Shown here: positions 45,935-54,265 of the stretch, in pieces
Layout of the letters: each line of letters begins with the position of its first letter
Position numbering within the stretch: the stretch's first letter is position 1
Origin: Rhodospirillaceae bacterium
GTDB lineage: Bacteria > Pseudomonadota > Alphaproteobacteria > Rhodospirillales > JABJKH01
Direction: 5' to 3'
Assembly: GCA_018660465.1 (NCBI GenBank)
Contig: JABJKH010000074.1
Coordinates: 1 to 56,973 of the forward strand
Length of the DNA: 56,973 nt
The notes under the pieces: model-generated
Told to the model about the DNA's origin: nothing
What the model saw: only the letters and a program-made list of their open reading frames with translations
The model's database searches: none
Position numbers and translations under genes: made by a program

Positions 45935-45963
45935 TTGCCAGCCCTTGTTTGAACGCCTATATT
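45935..45963 (+). promoter_or_regulatory. Strong sigma-70 promoter, twin of the one at 35144
   Basis: TTGCCA at 45935-45940, 17-nt spacer, TATATT at 45958-45963, then GCGCGCCA at 45964-45971. Hexamers, spacing and downstream octamer are identical to those at 35144-35180, and the start codon is again 117 nt after the -10. The spacers themselves differ, so this is not a recent duplication of a whole segment. Confidence 0.8.
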
Positions 45964-46080
45964 GCGCGCCACGCTGCACCCGATTGTAATCGTAGCCGGG
46001 GCAACCGTTTTTTCCTGTTTTTTACGTCGATTTTGCAGCAATTGCGAATTTTTCAGATTGTCTCTAAAGGAGCGTTACAC

Positions 46081-47304
46081 ATGTCCGAGCCATGGAAATC
46101 AGATAACTGGTTCACCAGTTCCTGGAACTTCGAAGACGAAGTCACCAAGGAATTCCAGTTTGCCAAAGAAGTTAAGATCCACGACGTCACACTGCGTGAT
46201 GGCGAACAACAAACCGGCGTCGCATTCAGCTTTGATGACAAGATCCGGATCGCTGAAGGCCTGGCCGAAGCCGGCATTCACCGTATCGAAGCGGGTCTGC
46301 CTGCTGTATCACCAGCCGACTTCAAGGCGATCCATGAGATCAACAGCCGTAATCTCGGCCCTGAAATCTATTCCTTCTGCCGCTGCATGAAGGGCGACAT
46401 CGACGCTTCTGTCGATTGCGGCGTTAAGGGTTTGATTATGGAAGTTCCGGCTTCCACCCACTTGATCGAGAATGCCTACAAATGGCCGCTCGAGAAAGCC
46501 ATCGACCTTTCCATCGAAGCCACCGCCTACGCCCACGAAAAGGGCCTGGAAGTTGTCTTCTTCCCGATCGATTTCTCGCGTTCGGAAATTGACTGGGTAT
46601 TGAACCTGATCAACCGGGTTGCCACCGAAGGCCACATGGATGCGTTGGCGTTGGTCGACACATTCGGTGTTCTGTCGCCGCATGCGGTTCAGTTCTTCGT
46701 TCGCGCCGTGAAAGCTAAATTCCCCGATACCCGTTTGGAAACACACTTCCATCAGGACTTCGGCATGGGTGTTGCGAACACCATCTTGGCCTTGGCGGAA
46801 GGCGCAGAAGTCGTGCACTCCACCGTTCTGGGGCTTGGCGAACGCGCCGGTAACGCCCCGACGGAAGATACCGTCATGGCATTGCTGACCATGTATGACA
46901 TCGATTGTGGTCTGAACTACGACAAGCTTTATCCTTTGGCCAAAATGGTTCAGGAAATCGCCAACGTCGACGTGCCTTCCAACCGCTCTGTTGTTGGCGA
47001 TAGCGTGTTCCAAGTTGAATCCGGCATCATCGCTAACTGGTTCCGCAACTGTGGCACCGAGCACCAGACCGAACTGTTCCCGTTCCGTCCTGAATTCGTT
47101 GGCCAACCTTCGGCTGACGTTGTCATGGGTAAGGGTTCTGGCATCGACTCCATCAAAATTTGGTTGGAGCGTTTCCAAATCCAAGCCACCGACGAACAGG
47201 CTCAGGCCATTCTGATGGCTGTGAAAGCTAAAGGCAGCGATACCAGCCGCTTGCTGACTGACGAGGAGTTCCGCTCCATCGCCAGCGACGCAATCGCGGC
47301 CTAA
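46081..47304 (+). CDS. LeuA/homocitrate synthase-like DRE-TIM aldolase
   Basis: 407 residues. The DRE-TIM signature HDVTLRDGEQQTG (metal-binding Asp in LRDGEQ) is near residue 38. The metal-binding HxH is HFHQDFG, where true isopropylmalate synthases have HCHNDLG. GLGERAGNAPTED supplies the last conserved block. It lacks the C-terminal regulatory domain of LeuA, like homocitrate synthases. It would condense a keto acid with acetyl-CoA, or cleave such a product; the substrate is unknown. Start ATG at 46081 has GGAG upstream; an in-frame ATG at 45949 overlaps the promoter and is rejected. Strong promoter, biased codons and a good terminator suggest high expression. Confidence 0.88.
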   Translation: MSEPWKSDNWFTSSWNFEDEVTKEFQFAKEVKIHDVTLRDGEQQTGVAFSFDDKIRIAEGLAEAGIHRIEAGLPAVSPADFKAIHEINSRNLGPEIYSFCRCMKGDIDASVDCGVKGLIMEVPASTHLIENAYKWPLEKAIDLSIEATAYAHEKGLEVVFFPIDFSRSEIDWVLNLINRVATEGHMDALALVDTFGVLSPHAVQFFVRAVKAKFPDTRLETHFHQDFGMGVANTILALAEGAEVVHSTVLGLGERAGNAPTEDTVMALLTMYDIDCGLNYDKLYPLAKMVQEIANVDVPSNRSVVGDSVFQVESGIIANWFRNCGTEHQTELFPFRPEFVGQPSADVVMGKGSGIDSIKIWLERFQIQATDEQAQAILMAVKAKGSDTSRLLTDEEFRSIASDAIAA

Positions 47305-47326
47305 GCAAGCTTAAGCTTAAGTCTTT

Positions 47327-47365
47327 AAAAAAGCCCTCGGCGGGGAAACCTGCCGGGGGCTTTTT
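47327..47365 (+). terminator. Rho-independent terminator of the LeuA-like gene
   Basis: AAAAAAGCCCTCGGC at 47327-47341 pairs with GCCGGGGGCTTTTT at 47352-47365 around a short loop, ending in a T-run. It lies 23 nt after the stop codon. The A-tract on the left could make it work for the convergent caspase-like gene too. Confidence 0.9.
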
Positions 47366-47385
47366 GTTGCCTATGTTCTTGTTTG

Positions 47386-49101
47386 TTAATATTGAGAGTT
47401 TAGGTTGTCGTCATCTTCATCGCTGGGGAAGTCTTCGTCTTTATCTTCCTTAAACACCTTTGGTTGCACCCAAGCTTTGGGAGCATTGCCCAAGAGCCGT
47501 GTCGCCAGACGTTTAGCCCCGTCGGCGAAGGCGGTATCAACTGCGCGTCGAGTTGCTGTGTTGCGGTTTCTGTAGTCACTGACTTTTAAGTAGCCGTGGC
47601 CGGTTTCTGTGATTGTCTTGCCGGTGGTTTGATCGTTGGCAACGACCATGACTTCAACATCGACAACGACTTCGAATTGCCGAACTCTGGAGGCCATGGC
47701 TTGCCCGATATTGCCGAACAACCCTTGCATCAACGCCGCCCCCGCCATGGAACTGGCATAATTGGGATTTTGGATGTTGATGTAATCTAGCTTCATGATC
47801 GACGCGTTGACCAAAGTATCCGTAGGTGCGACCGCGCCATTACGAACGACGTGGCTGCTAGGAACAATTTTGAGTGCCTGATGAATTTTATCGGTCGCCC
47901 AGGGGACGGACTTGTTGTCATGTTTCACAGGCGTGACGAAAAAGATTTTTGCCCCTTTCGGGCGTGGTGCCAAGGGTAAACGAACCTGCCGTTGAACAGG
48001 GGCGGGCTTGGCCTTCGGCGGCGTTGTCGTGCGTGGAACGGGACGAACCGATGCGACCTTTAATTTTTTTAGTTTTTTAATTCTCCGCTTTGCAATTCTA
48101 ACGAATTTTCCTTTGGGATATTCCTTCATATAGTCTTTGTAATCACCGGCATCATCGCTGTCCTTAATTGACCGCCAGAATTCAAGTTCGATGGCTGGAT
48201 CGGCTACTGGTGCTTGTGCGGGTGCCGGTACGCGTGCAGGTGCGGCGGGACGGGCGGCTGGCAGCGGGCGGGCCGGTGGTAGGGCCGCAAGTTTGGGTGC
48301 GCTTTTGCCGCTCGGAAGGAACGAAAAATCTCCGGTCAGAGATGATGATTCCCACGGCGTTTGCTCGTCCTTGGTGTTTGTTCTGACAGCAATCCGAACT
48401 TGTTTGAAAACTTGTTCAACGGGTGCGCCGGGAATGCGCATGGCCCGCGCCAGGGCTTGGCTATAGGGACTGTTCGTCCCGGTACCGTCGGCGGCAACAT
48501 CGCCGGGGGCGGTAGAGTAGGCGACCAAGGTTCCGCTGGGCGCACTCATCCGGGCAAGACCACGCGAGGCCGAGCGGAAGCTGCGGGAATAAGGATTATT
48601 TCGACACGCGTCCAGGATCACAAAATTGAGTTTGTTGCCGGCGAACTCCATAGCCTCAAGAATGTTATTGGCGTCCACGGCTTCGTCATCGACTTCGTAG
48701 TCACGTTGAATTTCAGCATCGATTGGGACTAAAAAATTCTTACCCTTAACTTGAAGCCCGTGCCCGGCATAGTAAAACAAGCCAACTGCCGTTGGCCCGC
48801 CAGCGCGCAATTTCTCTTCGAACTTTACGATGGCGCGGCGCATTTTTTTGCGGGTTACATCCAGGTGCTCGATCACTTCGAAGCCCAATTCTTGCAGGGT
48901 TTGAGAGATCAAACGCGCATCATTGACCGGATTGGCGAGAGGATTACTTTCATAGGCACTGTTGCCAATGACCAAGGCAATGCGCGCCTGTTTTGCGGCA
49001 CTTGCGGGTTCAGTGAAAAAGCCAATAAGGCAAAGGGACACGGCGATGAGCCCCATCACGCGCCCCCATGCCAACACCCGTGTGTTTTCCACTATCCCCA
49101 T
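47386..49101 (-). CDS. Secreted caspase-like (C14, metacaspase-type) protein with novel C-terminal domain
   Basis: 571 residues. Signal peptide about 14-36 (cleavage after ASA). The caspase domain (about 40-265) starts RIALVIGNSAY and has catalytic His114 in YYAGHGLQ and Cys166 in LDACRNNP. A Pro/Ala-rich linker (about 275-300) precedes a short segment with WRSIKDSDDAGDYKDY, seen in related bacterial caspase proteins, and a basic Pro-rich stretch. The last 190 residues (IFFVTPVKHD onwards) form a separate domain I do not recognise, possibly CsgG/LpoB-like. ATG 49101 is chosen for its AGGGG site; a GTG at 49119 is possible. Confidence 0.88.
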   Translation of the reverse strand: MGIVENTRVLAWGRVMGLIAVSLCLIGFFTEPASAAKQARIALVIGNSAYESNPLANPVNDARLISQTLQELGFEVIEHLDVTRKKMRRAIVKFEEKLRAGGPTAVGLFYYAGHGLQVKGKNFLVPIDAEIQRDYEVDDEAVDANNILEAMEFAGNKLNFVILDACRNNPYSRSFRSASRGLARMSAPSGTLVAYSTAPGDVAADGTGTNSPYSQALARAMRIPGAPVEQVFKQVRIAVRTNTKDEQTPWESSSLTGDFSFLPSGKSAPKLAALPPARPLPAARPAAPARVPAPAQAPVADPAIELEFWRSIKDSDDAGDYKDYMKEYPKGKFVRIAKRRIKKLKKLKVASVRPVPRTTTPPKAKPAPVQRQVRLPLAPRPKGAKIFFVTPVKHDNKSVPWATDKIHQALKIVPSSHVVRNGAVAPTDTLVNASIMKLDYINIQNPNYASSMAGAALMQGLFGNIGQAMASRVRQFEVVVDVEVMVVANDQTTGKTITETGHGYLKVSDYRNRNTATRRAVDTAFADGAKRLATRLLGNAPKAWVQPKVFKEDKDEDFPSDEDDDNLNSQY

Positions 49102-49191
49102 GACACCCCTGCCAAACACTTATTAGTTGCCTGATCATGACAAGCGCACTTGGAAATGACAAGCGAAAGCAGAGGAGAGGGCGGGCTGACC

Positions 49192-49605
49192 TTAGGCTTT
49201 GAGGTCTTTCAGCGCCCGCCAGTCACTATCACCCGGCCGTTTCACCATCCAGTAGTTCCAGCCGTTCAGGGCAACAGATTTTGCCGACTTGGTCTTCGCA
49301 ATGCCACCAGCTGCGGCAGACGGGCTATGGAACGTGCGACCCTCGACCTGCCACGCGGCATTCGAAATTTCGCCGGTATATTCGACCCCATTGTAGTCCA
49401 TGCGGAGCAGGGTGCCTGACGCCAGCGCAACACCCTTGCCGCGCCAGGGCTTCCCCGTCGGTGGCTTCGGCTTTGCACTTCTGGTGGTGTCAATTCCCAA
49501 CAACCGCCGCAACGCCTCATTCGGCGTCTCAGAAAACCCTCGCCGGGCATTCTCAATGGTCTTGTGAACTTCAAAATCGATTGCAATGGCACATGTTTCA
49601 GTCAT
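49192..49605 (-). CDS. Small RHH-like/RAMA-like DNA-associated protein
   Basis: 137 residues. The N-terminal part (CAIAIDFEVHKTIENARRGFSETPNEALRRLLGI, about residues 4-37) resembles the SeqA-N/ribbon-helix-helix region of small alphaproteobacterial proteins. The C-terminal part, about 62-130, has GTLLRMDYNGVEYTGEI, FHSPSAAAGGIAK and LNGWNYWMVKRPG, the layout of the RAMA domain linked to adenine-methylation and restriction systems. AAGGAAAAAG precedes the ATG. It stands alone. It may bind DNA or methylated DNA; function not proven. Confidence 0.75.
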   Translation of the reverse strand: MTETCAIAIDFEVHKTIENARRGFSETPNEALRRLLGIDTTRSAKPKPPTGKPWRGKGVALASGTLLRMDYNGVEYTGEISNAAWQVEGRTFHSPSAAAGGIAKTKSAKSVALNGWNYWMVKRPGDSDWRALKDLKA

Positions 49606-49691
49606 GGCTTTTTCCTTATTTGGTTATTCATCCAGGGAAGAATAGCAGAATTTAGGTAATTTGTAAAGTAAAAATAGTAATATTAGTAAAA

Positions 49692-51158
49692 TTACCGATA
49701 ATTCTGGTTTTTGATGAAGCCATCAGTGGTGCAGACCGATCCCGATTTCTTAAAATCTTCCTTTTTCTTTTCGTCACTTATTAGCCCAATATCCCGGGTC
49801 AAAACTAAACGCTTGTTCGATTTTGCCACCTTGGCCCCATCAACAATCAGACGAATTACCCTGGCGTCAGCATCATAATTTGAATGCGCATCGATGGGGT
49901 TTGCCCAATTTAAATAAGCGGCATATTTAGTTTCTTCGGCGACGTTTAGAACAACATTGGTCAACTTAGAACAGAACCGTGAGTCAATGTGTTGGCCGGA
50001 ATAATTTTCTGGGATTGGATAGCTTAGCAGATCGTTGGGATCGCTAAATGCGACGATGTTAAGCTCATTGAGCCATTTATCTGTATTGTTTGGATTGCAG
50101 TAGGTACCACGAGACCGGGTTATTGGTTTATACTTAGAAATGTAACCAATGCGAAGCACAGGCAGTTGATTTGCGAGCATGTAAATTGCGACAGATTTCC
50201 TTTTTAATTCATTATAGAATTTCACTAAATCAGGTTTTTTTGATTTATCTTCTTTAGATAATCGCGGAGCCATTTCTGTCAGTGCATCGATGACAATCTG
50301 GCTGCCGAGGCTAAATGTTACAATTGCATACTCATCCGTCTTGACCTGATCTGCTGCCGTTCTTTTTTCTGGTGCTAAAGTTTTTCCATCCCACTCACAA
50401 CGATCAGAATCTTTCTTGGTTAAGCGGTAGTCGCTCCAATCACCCCGAGTCATCCAGCAAAGGGATTGTTCTACCGAATCCAATATTTTTGAACCCAGAG
50501 ACCCTACATTATCTTTGCGTGCGTAGATTAGGGGATCGATAGCACGGTCGTTCAGAAATCTTTTAATCTTATCATTAATAAATGCCCGTTTGAGCCCAAA
50601 TTTCACCTCATTATCATAGAGTAAAGCTTTCCGCTCCTCTTCAATTATTGGCGACCATGTCACCTCAAAAATAGTTAAAGAGCTTGGTCCCGGATCTGAT
50701 TTATTCTTATCCGCTTTGCGATAATTCTTTATCGTTAAAAAGGGTGCTCCGTGTCGAAACTGATTTGGCAGGTCATTTCCATTTTCTGATTTTTCGTTCT
50801 TGAGTTTGAGATTAAGCTTGTAGGTGTCTTCACCTTTATCTTTCATTCCTAGTTCGTGGATGAGGTTTAGAACCAGTCTCTTAGAGTAATCTTGAGGATG
50901 GTATCCGATACCATGAACAATCAATAATTTTAGATTTTTTGAAGATGCCGAACTCTCCCGTAATCCGCGGAATGCGTGCCCGTCTACGACGCAATTGCCA
51001 GAATTCCCTTTGCCAATATCATCATATAATTTAATTGCGCGATCAAACGCACGGTCAACATCCAAATGCTCAAAAGTCCAAATTGAATACTTTTCAGCGC
51101 AGGCCGATAAAGTCATGGCACCTGCAATCAATGCAACATACCTAAGCGGACTGAACAT
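49692..51158 (-). CDS. Lipoprotein with alpha/beta-hydrolase-like features
   Basis: 488 residues. Lipoprotein signal peptide with lipobox LSAC near residue 17. LLIVHGIGYHP (about residue 80) looks like an oxyanion/HG segment, and AIVTFSLGSQIVIDALTEMA (about 278) like a nucleophile elbow in which the residue before Ser is Phe. I cannot identify the acid and His with certainty, and I do not recognise the family. The gene is clearly AT-richer than its neighbours, and its ribosome-binding region contains a G8 run, so it may be acquired and possibly variable in expression. Likely an outer-membrane or periplasmic hydrolase. Confidence 0.65.
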   Translation of the reverse strand: MFSPLRYVALIAGAMTLSACAEKYSIWTFEHLDVDRAFDRAIKLYDDIGKGNSGNCVVDGHAFRGLRESSASSKNLKLLIVHGIGYHPQDYSKRLVLNLIHELGMKDKGEDTYKLNLKLKNEKSENGNDLPNQFRHGAPFLTIKNYRKADKNKSDPGPSSLTIFEVTWSPIIEEERKALLYDNEVKFGLKRAFINDKIKRFLNDRAIDPLIYARKDNVGSLGSKILDSVEQSLCWMTRGDWSDYRLTKKDSDRCEWDGKTLAPEKRTAADQVKTDEYAIVTFSLGSQIVIDALTEMAPRLSKEDKSKKPDLVKFYNELKRKSVAIYMLANQLPVLRIGYISKYKPITRSRGTYCNPNNTDKWLNELNIVAFSDPNDLLSYPIPENYSGQHIDSRFCSKLTNVVLNVAEETKYAAYLNWANPIDAHSNYDADARVIRLIVDGAKVAKSNKRLVLTRDIGLISDEKKKEDFKKSGSVCTTDGFIKNQNYR

Positions 51159-51165
51159 CTCCCTT

Positions 51166-51173
51166 CCCCCCCC
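51166..51173 (-). repeat. G8 homopolymer at the ribosome-binding site of the lipoprotein gene
   Basis: On the coding (minus) strand eight Gs occupy the position of the Shine-Dalgarno site, 7-14 nt before the ATG at 51158, flanked by CCCC upstream and AAGGGAG downstream. Such tracts can change length by slippage. Most of the rest of the 171-nt gap is AT-rich with no other feature. Confidence 0.6.
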
Positions 51174-51329
51174 GGGGTTGTTTTTTTAAAACCTATAGAT
51201 AGTACTTATAATTCTTATATTTATTAAAAAGTGTGTCAATAGGCATGGGTAATCAAACATTAAACGCGGGGTACGAAATTAATGATTCACTAAATTTCTG
51301 ATCCTATGGATTCACTATAGTGCGTCTCG

Positions 51330-52355
51330 TTACTCCGCAGCCGGCAGCGCCTTCTGTTCGCCATCCCGCTTGTCCATGATCGCCATCAGCACTTTCTCTG
51401 CGGTCATGGGTAGGGATTTTATCCGCACGCCAACAGCATCGAAGATTGCGTTACCGATGGCGCCCGACGTTGGAACCGCGGTTGGCTCGCCGACACCCTT
51501 AGCGCCAAATGGCCCCGTCGGGTCGTAGTTATCGACGATGTCGACTTCGATTTCCGGCATGTCGAGGCTGGTCGGCATGATGTAGTTGGTCAGGTTCGGG
51601 TTGACCTGAGAGCCATCATCCTTGAACAGCATTTCTTCCTGTAGCGCCATGCCGACGCCCATGGAAATGCCGCCTTCGATTTGGCCTTCGACGAGCATGG
51701 GGTTGATCGCCGTGCCGCAATCGTGGGCCGCGTAGATCTTCGTCACCTGAACTTCGCCGGTTTCATCGTCGACTTCGACTTCGGCGATTTGGGTGGCGTA
51801 GACGTAGGTGCTGAACGGTTTGCCTTCGCCGGTTTCCGGGTCCATGGCCACCGTCGGCGGATTGTAAGACGCACTACCAATAGCAGGTGTCCCATTCACA
51901 AATTGGCATTGGTGTGCGAGATCGCCGATGTTGATGGCGCGTTGAGGAAAGCCAAGCACCCGGACCGTGCGGTCCACGGCTTCAAGCTGATCCACACGAA
52001 CGCCCAGCATCGGGGCGGCGCATTCAAACAAGATCGTGCGCGCACGTTCTGCTGCTAATTTGATCGCGTTGCCGGTGACGTAGGTCGTGCGGCTGGCGAT
52101 GGCGCCTGTGTCCATAGGGGTGGTATCTGTATCGCCACTGACGATGTTCACATCATCCAAGGAAATACCCAACGCTTCGGCGCAAATTTGACCGAGGGCT
52201 GTTAACGAACCCTGGCCGGTTTCGACCGTACCGGTTTGCAACGTTGCGGTGCCATCTTCACAGACCATGACCGTTGCGGCGGAGGGATTGGAAATCACAG
52301 TGAACCCAATCGGGTACCACATGCAGGCCATGCCGCGTCCTTTTTTAATCGCCAT
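51330..52355 (-). CDS. Molybdenum hydroxylase, C-terminal half of the molybdopterin subunit (NdhM-like)
   Basis: 341 residues, equivalent to the C-terminal half of a xanthine dehydrogenase large subunit. VETGQGSLTALGQICAEALG (about 44-63) is a Moco-contact motif, and the catalytic base Glu290 lies in GAKGVGEPTAVPTS. Start ATG 52355 is in the same frame as the preceding gene, 3 nt after its TAA. AAGGAG, within the end of that gene, is 9 nt upstream, giving clear translational coupling. The split matches NdhL/NdhM of nicotinate dehydrogenase. Substrate is probably an N-heterocycle, by analogy only. Confidence 0.87.
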   Translation of the reverse strand: MAIKKGRGMACMWYPIGFTVISNPSAATVMVCEDGTATLQTGTVETGQGSLTALGQICAEALGISLDDVNIVSGDTDTTPMDTGAIASRTTYVTGNAIKLAAERARTILFECAAPMLGVRVDQLEAVDRTVRVLGFPQRAINIGDLAHQCQFVNGTPAIGSASYNPPTVAMDPETGEGKPFSTYVYATQIAEVEVDDETGEVQVTKIYAAHDCGTAINPMLVEGQIEGGISMGVGMALQEEMLFKDDGSQVNPNLTNYIMPTSLDMPEIEVDIVDNYDPTGPFGAKGVGEPTAVPTSGAIGNAIFDAVGVRIKSLPMTAEKVLMAIMDKRDGEQKALPAAE

Positions 52356-52358
52356 GAC

Positions 52359-53750
52359 TTAGTTCTCCTTCCAACCGGCGCGTTCTGACGCCATTTTTAA
52401 TGACTCGCGAACGGCAACGGATGCTAATTGTTGGCCCGTGGGGCTGCTTGATCCTTCATGGAAGGCATTCCTCATACGAATTTCCAAGGGGTCTAACCCG
52501 AGGGCATGAGCGATGTCATCCATGTGAGATTCATAGGCGAAGCAAACCTGCGGGGCACCGAAGCCGCGCATGGCACCAGTCATGACCTTGTTGGTGTAGA
52601 CCGCGTAGGCGTTCACTTCCAGATTATCAATGTTGTAAGGACCCGCGGCTAAGATGCAGCCCTTGCCCATGGTGGTTTCCGACCACGAACAATAAGCACC
52701 ACCGTCGCAGACGATTTTGATTTTACGCGCGACAATCTTGCCGTCGTTCATGACGCCTGTTTTGTAATCCATATAGAACGGATGGCGGGTGGTGGATGAC
52801 AGAAATTCATCTTCGCGGGTATAGACGTGCCGCACAGGGCGGTCTGTCTTCTTCGCCAACAAGGCCAAGATCGGCTCAACCGTCAGTTCGTTCTTGCCGC
52901 CGAAGTTGCCGCCGACGATGGTCGCGGTGACGCGGATTTTGTTGTAGGGGACTTGCAGAATTCGGCTGAGGTCCGCCCGGCCTAACGTGATCCGACCCAA
53001 TGACGACCACACCAATAAGCGGCCGTTGACGTCCCAAGTTGCAGCAGAAGCATGCGGCTCCATCGGTACGTGTTCGATCATTTGGGTGGTGAATGAGTCT
53101 TCAAAAATATGATCACATTCGGCGAAGGCTTTCTCGGCGTCGCCCTTTTTGATTTGTTTGGAGGCATAGATGTTGCTCTTGCCGTCGTGCACCTGCGGTG
53201 CGCCCTCTTTCATGGCGTCGATGGGATTAAAAATCGGGGTCAAAGGCTCATACTCGACCTTGATCTTTTTCAGCGCATCGATGCACTGCTGTTCGGTCTC
53301 TGCCGCGACAGCTGCAACCGGGTCACCAACGTGGTGCACCTTGTCGGCGTTGATCAGAGGTTGGTCCTGAAGCGAAGGGCCGAAGGAATTGACCGGGATT
53401 TCCGAGCCGACCAAGGTCGCCTTAACGCCGGGCATTTTAGCCGCTTCGCTGACGTCTACGCTTTTGATCCGGGCATGGGCGATTTCGGCGCGCTTGACCT
53501 TGGCGAACAATTGATTGGGCCAGGTCATGTCGTCGATGTATTCGGTCCGGCCCAAGCCATGGGCGCGGGCATCAACCCGCACGACCCGCTGGCCGACGGC
53601 TGGGGTCTGTTGATTGGCATCGGCAATGATCGTTTGAAGATCGCTACCCTTCTTAGGCGCTGCGGGGAGTTTGATTTCAGCGTCTGCGCGTTTAAGAAGT
53701 TCCGGCGTGTTTGTATCAGTAGCGGCGCCGTCTTTGACTGTAATGACCAT
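52359..53750 (-). CDS. Molybdenum hydroxylase, N-terminal half of the molybdopterin subunit (NdhL-like)
   Basis: 463 residues, equivalent to the N-terminal half of a xanthine dehydrogenase large subunit. An N-terminal extension of about 50 residues precedes the aldehyde-oxidase/xanthine dehydrogenase a/b hammerhead start RVDARAHGLGRTEYIDDM. IVGGNFGGKNELTVEP is the Moco-binding GGxFGGK motif and AMRGFGAPQ a second substrate-site motif. It ends in TAA followed at once by the NdhM-like start. Gene sizes (463, 341, 288 and 157 residues) match the NdhL, NdhM, NdhF and NdhS set well. It follows the 2Fe-2S subunit gene by 17 nt. Confidence 0.88.
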   Translation of the reverse strand: MVITVKDGAATDTNTPELLKRADAEIKLPAAPKKGSDLQTIIADANQQTPAVGQRVVRVDARAHGLGRTEYIDDMTWPNQLFAKVKRAEIAHARIKSVDVSEAAKMPGVKATLVGSEIPVNSFGPSLQDQPLINADKVHHVGDPVAAVAAETEQQCIDALKKIKVEYEPLTPIFNPIDAMKEGAPQVHDGKSNIYASKQIKKGDAEKAFAECDHIFEDSFTTQMIEHVPMEPHASAATWDVNGRLLVWSSLGRITLGRADLSRILQVPYNKIRVTATIVGGNFGGKNELTVEPILALLAKKTDRPVRHVYTREDEFLSSTTRHPFYMDYKTGVMNDGKIVARKIKIVCDGGAYCSWSETTMGKGCILAAGPYNIDNLEVNAYAVYTNKVMTGAMRGFGAPQVCFAYESHMDDIAHALGLDPLEIRMRNAFHEGSSSPTGQQLASVAVRESLKMASERAGWKEN

Positions 53751-53767
53751 GATGTGTTTCCTTACCC

Positions 53768-54241
53768 TTAAGCCGCTTCGGACTTATTATTTGCAGCGAG
53801 TTCCATAACCGCGTCGATCATTTTGACGTACCCTGTGCAACGGCAGAGATTGCCTGCCAATGCATCGCGAACTTCCAGGCGCGTCGGATCGGGGTTTTTG
53901 TTCAGTAGTGCCTTGGCCGACATGATGACCCCCGGGCCACAGAAGCCACACTGCAAGGAAGCATGGGTTTCAAAAATCTTTTGAATCGGGTCCAGGTTGT
54001 TTGGTGTGCCGAGCCCTTCGATGGAAAGGACCTCTCTACCATTCGCCTGACCGGCAAGAACCAAGCACGAATTGACCGGCTTGCCATCCAGTAAGACGGT
54101 GCACGCACCACAGTCGCCAACTTCACAACCGGACTTCGATCCGGTCATGCCCCACTGTTCGCGAAGCGCACTGAGGAGCGTCGTTTCCGGCGGCACGCTA
54201 GCGGTCTTTTCTTCGCCGTTTACGGTGACTTTAATTTCCAT
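53768..54241 (-). CDS. Molybdenum hydroxylase 2Fe-2S subunit (NdhS/CoxS-like)
   Basis: 157 residues. The N-terminal plant-type ferredoxin domain has CEVGDCGACTVLLDG with its last cysteine in NSCLVLAG. The C-terminal helical domain carries the second cluster with CGFCGPG and CRCTGY. These two clusters pass electrons between molybdenum and FAD. It lies between the FAD and molybdopterin subunit genes and presumably assembles with them in the cytoplasm. Confidence 0.95.
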   Translation of the reverse strand: MEIKVTVNGEEKTASVPPETTLLSALREQWGMTGSKSGCEVGDCGACTVLLDGKPVNSCLVLAGQANGREVLSIEGLGTPNNLDPIQKIFETHASLQCGFCGPGVIMSAKALLNKNPDPTRLEVRDALAGNLCRCTGYVKMIDAVMELAANNKSEAA

Positions 54242-54265
54242 GGATATTTGCTCCTACTAACTCGT

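Noticed and set aside
45949-46080. N-terminal extension of the LeuA-like protein from an earlier ATG
   Set aside because: The extension would start within the promoter and its sequence is unlike the family; ATG 46081 has GGAG upstream.
46309-47184. 291-codon antisense frame within the LeuA-like gene
   Set aside because: Arises from the biased codon use of the real gene. No ribosome-binding site or recognisable motif.
52353-52361. Reading the TAA between the two molybdopterin genes as a pseudogene-forming stop
   Set aside because: An ideal ribosome-binding site and an ATG follow directly, and a natural split of the same type is known, so two genes are more likely. Kept open in the findings.
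53109-53771. 220-codon frame opposite the molybdopterin subunit gene
   Set aside because: Shadow of the conserved NdhL-like gene; no supporting features.
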